From: Hypomyces perniciosus
Lineage: Eukaryota; Ascomycota; Sordariomycetes; Hypocreales; Hypocreaceae
NCBI GenBank assembly: GCA_008477525.1
Contig: SPDT01000007.1
Location: 4,898,001 to 4,962,000, forward strand
Direction of reading: 5' to 3'
Length of the DNA: 64,000 nucleotides
Positions 55,997-64,000 of the stretch are shown one piece after another. Position 1 is the stretch's first letter. The number at the start of each line of letters is the position of its first letter. The notes under the pieces are model-generated. The model made no database searches and was not told the origin of the DNA. It saw only the letters and a program-made list of their open reading frames with translations. The translations under genes and the position numbers were made by a program.

Positions 55997-56506
55997 TAAG
56001 CTCACAACTGTATTATGTATCATTAACGGCCACTTCATGGGTTACGCGGCAAGGGCGTTTTTTCAAGGGTTTCATTTTCAAGGTTAGGCCTGTACACATT
56101 GCAAGCATAGATAATTTCATCATTATTCGACTGATCAAGCGTATTTCTGCTATTTGGGAAGGTCGTATTGACGATTCCATCTGGTTGGTGATTTTCATTA
56201 AGGTTACATCTATCATTAGAGTTGTATTCGATGTGGATAGATCCCGGCTACAACTGTAGCGTCTACCTCATGCAGAATGGGTGGATCGCTTTGAAAGCAC
56301 CTGGAGACTTGCAGGGGAGGAGTGCCGATCAGGCACGCGTACCGAGATACATATTATATAATGCTTGGAGGTTCAGTGTAGATAAAAACAACCATGGAAC
56401 ATCATTATATGCAATCTGCAAGTTCCGCTGTCCTGCCATCAGGCCTCACATATATATCCATCAAACCAAGAATCCATCGTTATTCGTTAATCATTACAAT
56501 GCCCTG
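55997..56506. other. Convergent intergenic region
   Basis: 3' flanks of the two MFS permease genes. AT-rich. No gene, repeat or RNA was seen. Confidence 0.6.
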
Positions 56507-58164
56507 CTAGTATGGGCTCAACTGATAAGACCCCATCTTCCTCGGGGAGATTTTCATCTGGAACATGCGATCAATCTCATCAAATCTCCGCCCCTTGAGC
56601 TCGGGCACATAGAAGAAGCTCCAGATGGTCGCCAGGAGAGCGAGCCCACCAAAAATGAAACCCACCTTGCCCTTTAAGTTGGCCTCATCTGGGTTCACCA
56701 TGTACGGAATGGCTAAGTTAAAGATGATGTTCATGAGGGCCTGCGTGGCTGTTGCGAGTGCCATAGTTGCAGCCCTCAAGGATGCACTGCTGGCTTCACC
56801 TAGGATAGCAAACGCCATGGCGCCGAGAGAGGCAAAGTATACGAAGGCGTAGATGACGGTTAGGGAGGCTTGTACCCATTTGGCAGCGCTGGTGGGCACG
56901 ACGTCCATGATGCCGATAAGGACGAGGATGATGGTGAGGGTGCACATGCCGAGGAAGAAGATTTTGCGACGACCAAAGGAGTTCATGATGGTCCAGCTGA
57001 AAATGTTCCCCGCCAAGCCACAGGCTGCCACCCCAACGCCGAGGTCAAAGCTGCTGTCAGTCGGGAGTCCGGCAAGTTGGAAGAAGTAGGTGGAATAGCC
57101 AAGGACGAAGATGATGCCGGTGAAGTGCTGACAAGCAAAAACGCCCATGCTGATAAACGTTCGTAATCGGTCGGTGCCTCTGAAGCATTGGACGAAAGAA
57201 CCCTGTTCGGACATTGAGGTCTCTTCTTCATTAATCGTGGCTTCGAGAGTGAGAAGCTTGGCATCCACGTCGACGCTGGAGCCATATAGGCGAGAAATAG
57301 ATTTCTTTGCCTCCTCCCTCTTTCCCACTCGGGCAAGATACCAGGGAGTTTCTGGAGCAAAGGGGAGAAGGACGATGAGAAAGATGCAGAAGAACAGCTG
57401 GAAGGCAAAGGGGCCTCGGTATGCCCAGCGGTCGTCACGCTCGCCAAAGCCCTTGATGAGGGCGTTGGAGAGGAGTTGACCAGACCCTATGCCGAACTGG
57501 ATGCCAGCGGTCGATATACCACGAAAAACGACGGGAGTGATCTCAGAGGCTGCGAGGGGTGCGAGAGTAAGGTAGAAGCCCAGACCAAACCCGAGAATGA
57601 GCTTGGAGACGACGAAGGCGGCTCTGGCGGTCGAAAAAATCTCACCAAAGATGCCACCTGTAACAATGGCTATACCGATGGCGAGTGCCCTCTTGCGGCC
57701 AATTCGGTCGGCAATCCAGGAGCAGAAGAAGCCGCCGAAGAATTGGCCAACGCTGCTGACGGTGTTGAAGGCAATCTGCCAGTCAGCTGGCAAGACGGCG
57801 TCACCTTGGAAGATGTAGCCAAAATCGCGGCGGAATGACTTGACGGAGAGCATGCCGCCATTGACCTGAATATCAAACCCCCTAGACGTCGGAACAGAAA
57901 TCGTTAGCATCGAACACCATATTCGCAACGTGCGTGAGAACCTGGGTAGAGTCAGGCTTACCAGCCAACACCAGCCATGGCCCAGTAAAAGGCCCAAAAG
58001 ACGAGGGATGGGTGATTGACAAAGACCTCCTTCACAGTGAGCTCATGCTCGTGCTGGTGGTCGACACGGATCGTGTCATGCTTGAAGTTGACATCTTCAA
58101 TGCCGGAAACTCGGGGCTCCTCGAGAGCTGTGTGCGGCGTCTTCTCGTGGTCGCGGTTCTCCAT
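56507..58164 (-). CDS. MFS alpha-glucoside-type sugar transporter
   Basis: Twelve-helix sugar:proton symporter. Exons 57962-58164 and 56507-57881 with an 80-bp phase-2 intron give 525 residues. The long hydrophilic N terminus (HTALEEPRVSGIEDVNF) and the TM1 joint WAMAGVGWGFDIQVNGGML, with Gly-Phe-Asp after TM1, resemble maltose/alpha-glucoside permeases (MalT/Agt1 group). Motifs: WIADRIGRKRAL after TM2, LAASEITPVVFRGIS after TM4, PETPWYLARVGKREEA before the central loop, MNSFGRRKIFFLG after TM8 and VPELKGRRFDEIDRMF at the end. The sequence ends in SPRKMGSYQLSPY. It is divergent from the Zn2Cys6 gene at 59237, sharing a 1.07-kb promoter interval, the common arrangement of a permease with its own regulator. 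Confidence 0.92.
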
Positions 58165-59236
58165 TGCGATGCGCGGTCAGCAGCTGAGTAGACAGACTGG
58201 TGTCAATTGAGGCAGTGCGTGCGCGCTGGCCGGATGAACGAAGCCATGATCTTAGGTGAGATTGTCAGAGGTTAATATATACTAGTCCGTACTATGTACT
58301 ACCTAGGTAGTATTAGACAGACATCTTCGGATACAATACGAGAAGTGGCTCGATGCTCCGCAACGAAGCGAGTTGCTGTGGCTTGACTCTTGAATGCTTG
58401 CCAGGAGGGAGTCATGGCCATGTGGCCAATGCGGAGAAGATGACATGACAAATTAGAAAGTGGAGGGCGACACTCCCCGAAATGTTAGAAAGCGCCGAGA
58501 AAGAATCGAGGTGGTCGTGACCCAAAAAGTCTTACACTAGGTACTGCGTAGAGCCCATGTTGATTGGCTGTCTTGCTCCTTGTCCCTGGCTAAGGGCAAT
58601 TATGCCCCATGGGGTAGTGCGGGGAAATGGAGGAAGCGAAATGGATGGCCCGAATACAGCTGTTAGTTCGGAGAGCTAGTCCCGGAGATGGAGGGATGAA
58701 AAAGGACGGTGCGAGTCGCAGTTTATTAATATTGATATTTGAGACCTTTGCGGAACAGCTCTTGGCGACGAGTGGCAGAAGGCGTTGCAGAGTACTTAAT
58801 ATTATGTACTTCGTACGGAGTATACTATTTGCACATCATCACGAGGCCAGCCAGCCGCCAATGAAGTTGCAGAGTGTCTGGCCGAGGTGTGGGCCATCTC
58901 CAGAATTTCAACGGCGCCGATTCGTTTTTCCACCGTCGGCAATAGGTAGCAATTAGGTACTTCGCAGTGCCACTTCGTACTGCGTACTCGTACTCCGTAC
59001 GGAGCACTACCTAGTACTACGGACTACTAGTAGTAGTAGTGGTAGTATTTTGTACCTAATACAGAGTAAACCTGGTTCGCCAGAGGCAGGTGCCGCCATC
59101 CGCGGTCCACCTCCCCCATGTTTCTATTTCAACACCGATACTCCCCGACAACTTCTCTCCCCCAATCTCGTCTCACCCAGAACCATCGATCTGCCTGCTG
59201 CTGCAAGGCCTCTGATCCCGATCCTGCACCACTTTG
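58165..59236. promoter_or_regulatory. Shared divergent promoter permease/Zn2Cys6
   Basis: 1.07 kb between the permease (-) and regulator (+). It contains exact motif copies at 58814 (TACGGAGTA) and 58991 (TACTCCGTACGGAGCAC, two overlapping inverted copies), several TACTTCGTA-like variants and a TAG triplet run at 59026-59047. From 59100 a C-rich leader precedes the ATG. Confidence 0.5.
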
Positions 59237-61360
59237 ATGGCGCCGCCGTCTCGCTCAGCGCCCGTAACCCAACGAGAGCCGCTGTCTCATTTGTCAATCG
59301 CGTCCATCACCGGCCCCGTCTCGGCTGCGGCTGGCTCCCGTAATGGAGCTGAAAGCATTGATGTAACATCTAATGTGATGACACACCATGATCCATCGCC
59401 ATCTTCTGCCGTACCCGACGATACGGATTCTCCACCGTCCCCGACAGACCTGGCCGGCATCACCAATCGCCGTCCCGGGAAGCGTCCGGTCGCTCGGGGC
59501 ACTGCCTTTTATCCCCGGAAGCGAGCCAATACGGCATGCCAGGTGTGTCGCGCTCGCAAAACCAAGTGCGACAACAAGAAGCCCAGTTGCACCTACTGCT
59601 TGAGCGTCGGCGCTACTTGCATCCTGTCTCCTGTGGACTTGTCTAGCTTTGACCCGGCAAGCCTCAAGATCCTCGACCGCCTAGACGACTTGGAGCGTCT
59701 GTTGCGGCAAACAGCGTCTGTTCCGGCATCCGGTTCGGCCTTGATCACTTCGCCGCCCACTGTTAACACCTCCGGCCACGGTGCTGGCAGCGGTGGGGCT
59801 CATAGTGGCGGCAATGGGCTTCTGCCTCCATTCCCGCTTCCTGCTATACACGAAACACAAGGATCAACCGCACATCTTGGACGGCTCTCGTCGGTTTCCA
59901 GCCAAAGTGATGATGGCCCCGAGATCAACAGCGTGCTCCCCCCGCGCGTTGACCATATACTCCAGTGGCCAATATTTCACAATTCTCGCCCCCAATACCA
60001 TTCACCTGCCCCATCCCGGCCACCTCCTGACGTACTGGCAATATCTTCCACCGCTTCTGTTTCGCTAGCTGGACTGGTCGACATGGAATCCCAACGCATC
60101 TACCACCTTCTCGACAACTTTTTCCTTCACATCCACTGTAAAAATCCGATTCTAGATGAGGCATCGGCTCGACGCATGGTCCTCAATGCCTTCCTTGACG
60201 GCATTGATTGGTCACCTGCATCTTGCCTGGCCATGATCGTATGTGCCTTGGGCTGCATTGCTACCCCATTCGGACCGAGCACCGAGACGAAATTGGGTAC
60301 CCAGGCATACAGTGATTCTCAGGTGTTCTTCCAAGCTGCCCAGAAGCGAATCGGCACGTTGCTCGTTAGATCCGATATTGTTGGAGCGCAATGCTTGTTT
60401 CTATCAGGGGTCTATTTGATGATGGTCTTCCAGCCCGTTTATGCTTGGCGCTTTTTTTCGCAGGCCCTGGCCGCGTGTCAACACTTTCCTTTCCTTGCTA
60501 GGGCACAAAACCTTCACTTCTCCCCGAGTGCTATGGAGATGGGACGCCAAGACACGCAAGAGCAAGCCGTTTATTGGTCCGCTTGGAAGTCAGAACGAGA
60601 GCTGCGGCTAGAGTTAGACCTCCCAGACTTTGACATTCCCCACGCAGGGAACACTCTGTATCCACCGTTTTTTCCTGCACCTCCTGTGCCACCAACCGAC
60701 TCTCCAGATGGGCCCGATTCCGAGACGCAACGTGCTCGTGCCTCATGGCTCTTCTATCTAGCCGAAATTTCCCTACGGCGCCTTACCAGCCGCCTTTCGA
60801 GCGAGGTTGTAACTCTTCGACAGAGGTATATATCTAACTCTGCCTTTCTAGATGTCCTCTCCGATATGATGCCCGAGTACGAAGCCCAGGTGCGTGAGTG
60901 GTCGGATAGCCTGCCGGCAGAGCTATCTATTCATACCTCTATTGATGAAGATGGTATATGTCGATCCGTCTTGCGCGGTCGCATGATCAACTTGTTTGAG
61001 CAGATATATTGGCCCTTCGTCATGGCCAATATCAGCGCTCACGCCACAAGGCGACCTGTCAAACCTGCCGTGTCGGAGTTTGCCAGAAGAGGCTTGGAGA
61101 CACACATTCACCAAGTTCATGCAAACAAACCAGGATTTCATCACAGACACCACGGAGGCATGTTCATGATTCGGTCATGTATGAGAAGCGCACTGGTGTT
61201 ATTGGCGGCAGCGAAGGCTGGCTGTGCGATGCCCCCCGAGTGGGATGGCTCTGTTTATCAAATCATCGGCATGTTGACCTACTGGGAAGATGAGGACCCG
61301 GATCTCGTGCAATGGAGGACAACACTGGAGCGAGAGTTGGCTTTAGCCACACTGGACTGA
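59237..61360 (+). CDS. Zn2Cys6 transcription factor
   Basis: Nuclear fungal-specific regulator, single exon, 707 residues. ATG 59237 follows an in-frame TTG and is the first usable start. A 90-residue Ser/Pro-rich disordered N terminus precedes basic FYPRKRAN. The zinc cluster lies at Cys101-Cys128, with spacing C-x2-C-x6-C-x6-C-x2-C-x6-C and the DNA-contact stretch CRARKTKCDNKKPSC. A short linker-like helix LKILDRLDDLERLLRQT follows. The middle homology region (about 285-600) includes YHLLDNFFLHIHCKNPILDE, SPASCLAMIVCALGCIA and AQCLFLSGVYLMMVFQPVYAWRFF. This pattern is common among uncharacterised Hypocreales regulators. It is divergent from the alpha-glucoside-type permease, which is the most likely target by position only. 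No intron or frameshift is seen. Confidence 0.93.
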   Translation: MAPPSRSAPVTQREPLSHLSIASITGPVSAAAGSRNGAESIDVTSNVMTHHDPSPSSAVPDDTDSPPSPTDLAGITNRRPGKRPVARGTAFYPRKRANTACQVCRARKTKCDNKKPSCTYCLSVGATCILSPVDLSSFDPASLKILDRLDDLERLLRQTASVPASGSALITSPPTVNTSGHGAGSGGAHSGGNGLLPPFPLPAIHETQGSTAHLGRLSSVSSQSDDGPEINSVLPPRVDHILQWPIFHNSRPQYHSPAPSRPPPDVLAISSTASVSLAGLVDMESQRIYHLLDNFFLHIHCKNPILDEASARRMVLNAFLDGIDWSPASCLAMIVCALGCIATPFGPSTETKLGTQAYSDSQVFFQAAQKRIGTLLVRSDIVGAQCLFLSGVYLMMVFQPVYAWRFFSQALAACQHFPFLARAQNLHFSPSAMEMGRQDTQEQAVYWSAWKSERELRLELDLPDFDIPHAGNTLYPPFFPAPPVPPTDSPDGPDSETQRARASWLFYLAEISLRRLTSRLSSEVVTLRQRYISNSAFLDVLSDMMPEYEAQVREWSDSLPAELSIHTSIDEDGICRSVLRGRMINLFEQIYWPFVMANISAHATRRPVKPAVSEFARRGLETHIHQVHANKPGFHHRHHGGMFMIRSCMRSALVLLAAAKAGCAMPPEWDGSVYQIIGMLTYWEDEDPDLVQWRTTLERELALATLD

Positions 61361-61793
61361 ACGAGCTTGCCCATTTAGCAGTTGCCAATTTCAGTGAGGC
61401 TACATTTCAAGAACATCACAAGTGACATGACCCCGTCTAACAACTACGGAGGAGGAGGAGGATAGCATGGCATGATGGGACTGCCTGCTGATGATTGGCG
61501 TGTCTGAGTTTCGCGCCGCTTGGAGAAATCTCAAACAAATCTATTAACTTTAGCTTAAAAAATTTGAGGAAAATATCTAAAAGCATAATACTGCGCACAG
61601 CTGCGCACAGCTGCATCCAACCGCCAAGTCATCAGGGAGAATTCATCACCGTTTGTTGTGGGCGTAAACGCGCAAGTACCGCGTCGCACATCAACTGTCA
61701 CCCCCACGCTCACCCTCACTTTCACCCTTACTTCAGCTTGTCGGTTTGGCATAATATTCCAGTGCCTGCTGAAGTCGTCTCCCACATCTACTG
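61361..61793. other. Intergenic region
   Basis: 3' flank of the regulator and leader of the next gene. A tandem GAGGAGGAG run lies near 61451 and a repeated CTGCGCACAG doublet at 61591. No gene seen. Confidence 0.55.
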
Positions 61794-62996
61794 ATGGGTC
61801 AAAGCTTTCAACTCGTGGCCCCCCGGGCGGAGATGGTCTTAGATTGGGGAGGCAGGCTCGGGGAGATGCTTTTTGATGGGTCAGCCAAGGCGCTCGTACG
61901 CCTCCTCACCGTCCCTGTTCGGCCGACACAATCTGGAAGTGATCGTCGTGTTCCTCAAATAGCTGTCGGCGACACGGACAAGAAGGTCCGAGTGAACAGG
62001 TCTGCGAAGCGTAAAGCAGACAGTGGAGCCGTTGCCGGCTCCTCACGACGCCACAAGCAGGCAAAAGCCAAACCGGGTGGCGACAGCATGGACACCAACA
62101 ACTCCGTCGCCTTTTGCAATCTTCCCTGTGAAGTGCACCGGCTCATATTTAATCACGTCGAAGCAATCGAAGACATCCTTTGCCTCGGACTTGCGAATCA
62201 GTACCTCTGGGTCATCGGTCGAGAGCGCATGCACGAGTACTACATGCAGTTCCTCGGGCGATGGGCCAACAAGAGCATCGTCTGTGTGGGGGAAGATGTC
62301 GAACCGGACGACTGCCCTCCCGGCCTATTCTCGACCAAAGAGCTAGATGCTTTGCGTCAAAAGACGATCGACATACCCTACGACTTCGACTATCCCGACC
62401 CGGTAGCGTTTCCTGATGTGCCGTTCACGCTTCACCACTTCACTTTCCCCAGCGTTTCCGGCATGGAAGAAGAAGTTCATCTATTCAACGAGTCACTCAG
62501 TGTAGTTGGTCACTTGTCCACGCTGAGCACCCGCAAGGACGCCCTGTTTGCCTCCGTACGCCCGGAGATGAGGGTCAGAGAGGAGACCTACTTCCCTAAA
62601 GACCAGCGGTGGATTCTTCGAAACTTGACGACAAAGCAGTTCGTCCGCTCGGAAGCCATCGCCCTGAAAGCTGAATTCATCCACGGCCCTTACATTAACG
62701 TGTTGGGCTTTGGTGAAGTCGTCATGACGCGCATCTGCTGATCAACATCTTCATGTGTTAGTATGGAAGACACGACCAATATCTCGAGGGGGGTATGGGC
62801 AGGACACTGCTTTGATATCACAACGCTAGCGAGGCACGAAGATGAGACCAGCGGGGTGGGGTGGAGCGATGTGAGTGATGAAGTCGCAAGGGAGATTGCG
62901 GGTATATGGGAGAGTGAATACGGCGCCAATTGGCGTGAGACCATCTGCAATCGTTGGTATCAGACCTACGGCCATCGTCAAGTCCCGATTTATTAG
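61794..62996 (+). pseudogene. F-box-like protein with in-frame TGA
   Basis: The frame opens with ATG 61794 and reads 315 codons to a TGA at 62739-62741, then continues in the same frame without another stop to TAA/TAG at about 62996, for 401 codons in all. Residues about 100-145 form an F-box-like block: FCNLPCEVHRLIFNHV, DILCLGLANQYLWVIGRE. The second part contains SRGVWAGHCFDITTL and GWSDVSDEVAREIAGIWESEYGANWR, which I know as the C-terminal block of this fungal F-box-like family, joined without interruption in intact members. The most economical reading is one nonsense change (expected Trp, TGG to TGA, after ARIC/TRIC). Alternatives: translational readthrough, a 57-bp intron removing the stop (donor GTGAAG at 62713, weak acceptor at 62769), or sequencing error. 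It is in an accessory position at the edge of a transposon. Intact protein would act in ubiquitin-ligase-type protein turnover, unproven. Confidence 0.7.
62739..62741 (+). other. In-frame TGA within an F-box-like coding frame
   Basis: The only stop between codon 1 (61794) and the terminal stop near 62996. It divides 315 codons from about 84 further codons that retain family-like sequence in the same frame. Confidence 0.75.
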
Positions 62997-63785
62997 TTGG
63001 AATCATCAGCGGGTCTCTGGTATCGGTGTCTTTATTAACGGATGTGCTTAGTGTGACATCTGCTAACACAACGGCACGAATATTCGGAGCTAGAGCTGCA
63101 AAGGGAACATAATGTACGGAGTAGCAGAGCAATTATCACAAAGGAACCGTTTGAGACTAGATAAGGAGGGGACTTTGCGGACCTCGAAATCCGACCGCAT
63201 GCTTGGACCAGTGAAGCTATTCCTGCGGTCGACACCGAGCTCCCCATGATGTACTCCTCCGACTCCAAAAATGGCACTTTTCCAACGCGCACGTTATTTC
63301 CGATGAATTGATAGTCAAATCCCGATATGCAGGTAACCCACGCGCCTACATGGTGTAGAGGAATTACGTGAACTTGCTTTCGCATGCATGGGCATGTCTC
63401 GGAAATTGCTGCAACAGCCCGTACCTTGTAGTACAGTTGCCTATTCATTGAGCGTCAATAGGAAGATCAAGTATCAGTACGTCAATACATTGTTGCTATC
63501 GCTGGAAATCCTGCTGCAGTCAGCTCTGCAAGTGTAACTGGTTCTGTAAGAGGTATTACTAGATGATTTCGCGATGAGGTGCTTCATGCATGTTGAACCA
63601 ATAAGACATGACAGCGATTTCTGAGGAAATATTGATGTAACCTTGGAGATCCTTGCGGCATGGCATGTAGGTCTCAGAAATGGTCGTATCAGAATCAACC
63701 AATTCCCCAAACGAAGTACTTTGGAATCTCAATCTCAGACTGTGTTGACACCATGTCCGACATACATAGAAGCATACTCCGACTA
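62997..63785 (-). pseudogene. Possible decayed gene, frameshifted
   Basis: Not recognised. Three neighbouring minus-strand stretches look coding but lie in different frames: about 63560-63710 (with DLQGYINISSEIAVMSYW), about 63482-63562 (with TEPVTLAELTAAGFPAIATM) and 63035-63448 (with VPFLESEEYIMGSSVST). An ATG at 63754 starts another short frame. No splice set joined them in frame, so decay is more likely than a multi-exon gene. One TACGGAGTA motif is at 63115. The stretch lies directly outside the transposon end. Confidence 0.25.
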
Positions 63786-64000
63786 CAGTGAACCCTGGTT
63801 ATAACGATTACTACATGTAACGATAACCTTTCTATACCGATAAAACTGCTGTACACACGGGGTTTTCCCACCAAAAGGGTCAAAAACCTCGATACTCGCG
63901 ATATCGTTAGGATCCTGCTTAGTAATACATACAAATATCGAAAATATCGTTACAGCCGCCTTCCTAGGCACGCTAATTTCGCTAGCTTCAACTCCATTTT
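63786..64000. mobile_element. Partial pogo/Fot-like DNA transposon end
   Basis: A TA dinucleotide at 63784-63785, the usual Tc1/mariner/pogo target, is followed by CAGTGAACCCTGGTTATAACG, then AACGATAACC and ATACCGATAAAA. This resembles terminal inverted repeats and subterminal repeats of fungal pogo-type elements (CAGT-GAACCC...TATAACGA class). Repeated ATCG/CGAT words continue to the window end. Only one end is inside the window, so neither the transposase nor the second terminus can be seen; it could be a full copy or a short non-autonomous one. Confidence 0.5.

Noticed and set aside
35793..61360. Secondary-metabolite gene cluster
   Set aside because: Oxidoreductases, transporters and regulators are present, but no polyketide synthase, peptide synthetase, terpene cyclase or prenyltransferase lies in the window.
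62713..62769. 57-bp intron removing the in-frame TGA
   Set aside because: The donor GTGAAG and acceptor GGAAG are poor, and the sequence it would remove reads as natural coding continuing in frame on both sides; kept only as an alternative.
1..64000. CRISPR array or bacterial operon structure
   Set aside because: No regularly spaced direct repeats; spliced genes and fungal protein families throughout.

Overview
The window is nuclear DNA of a filamentous ascomycete, most likely a Sordariomycete and probably Hypocreales. The reasons are short GT-AG introns (mostly 47-130 bp), pyrimidine-rich leaders, Zn2Cys6 regulators, NirA-like and SLX4-like proteins of fungal type, and an X325/BIM1-like GPI protein. 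Species was not determined. I place 22 protein-coding genes with reasonable confidence, one weak orphan, one probable gene relic and one partial DNA transposon end. Several genes are visible only after splicing: ribosomal protein S21, a Rab4-like GTPase, a ZIP zinc transporter with a 27-nt microexon, and an eight-exon Zn2Cys6 factor.

Layout. 1-10 kb: a forkhead factor (1364-3246), then about 7 kb with no convincing gene, although both flanking genes end into it. 10-21 kb: genome-maintenance neighbourhood with Nej1/XLF (-), CPD photolyase (+), RPS21 (-), SLX4 (+) and a NUDT19-type Nudix hydrolase (+). 21-35 kb: ordinary housekeeping mixture with a nuclear-looking coiled-coil protein, a copper-binding GPI protein, a non-RD Ser/Thr kinase, an acidic disordered protein, beta-mannosidase B and a Rab4-like GTPase. 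35-42 kb: a short-chain dehydrogenase, a D-2-hydroxyacid dehydrogenase and a secreted NPP1/NLP-family protein. 42-61 kb: a transport and regulation island with three sugar-type MFS permeases, one ZIP transporter and two Zn2Cys6 regulators, but no dedicated catabolic enzyme. 61.8-64 kb: an F-box-like gene interrupted by one in-frame TGA, a decayed coding stretch, and the end of a pogo/Fot-like element that runs off the window.

The most unusual signals are: (i) a 9-bp motif, TACTCCGTA/TACGGAGTA, found at least 16 times and only between genes; (ii) the large empty convergent gap at 3.2-10.2 kb; (iii) the in-frame TGA at 62739 with coding continuing on both sides; (iv) the ZIP microexon; (v) a 63-bp stop-free intron in a sugar transporter; (vi) a photolyase with two possible starts, the upstream one adding a mitochondrial-like leader, under a promoter dense in GATC; and (vii) two perfect 20-bp palindromes plus a 14-bp inverted repeat in intergenic DNA. 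I saw no CRISPR array, rRNA or tRNA gene, and no polyketide or peptide synthetase.
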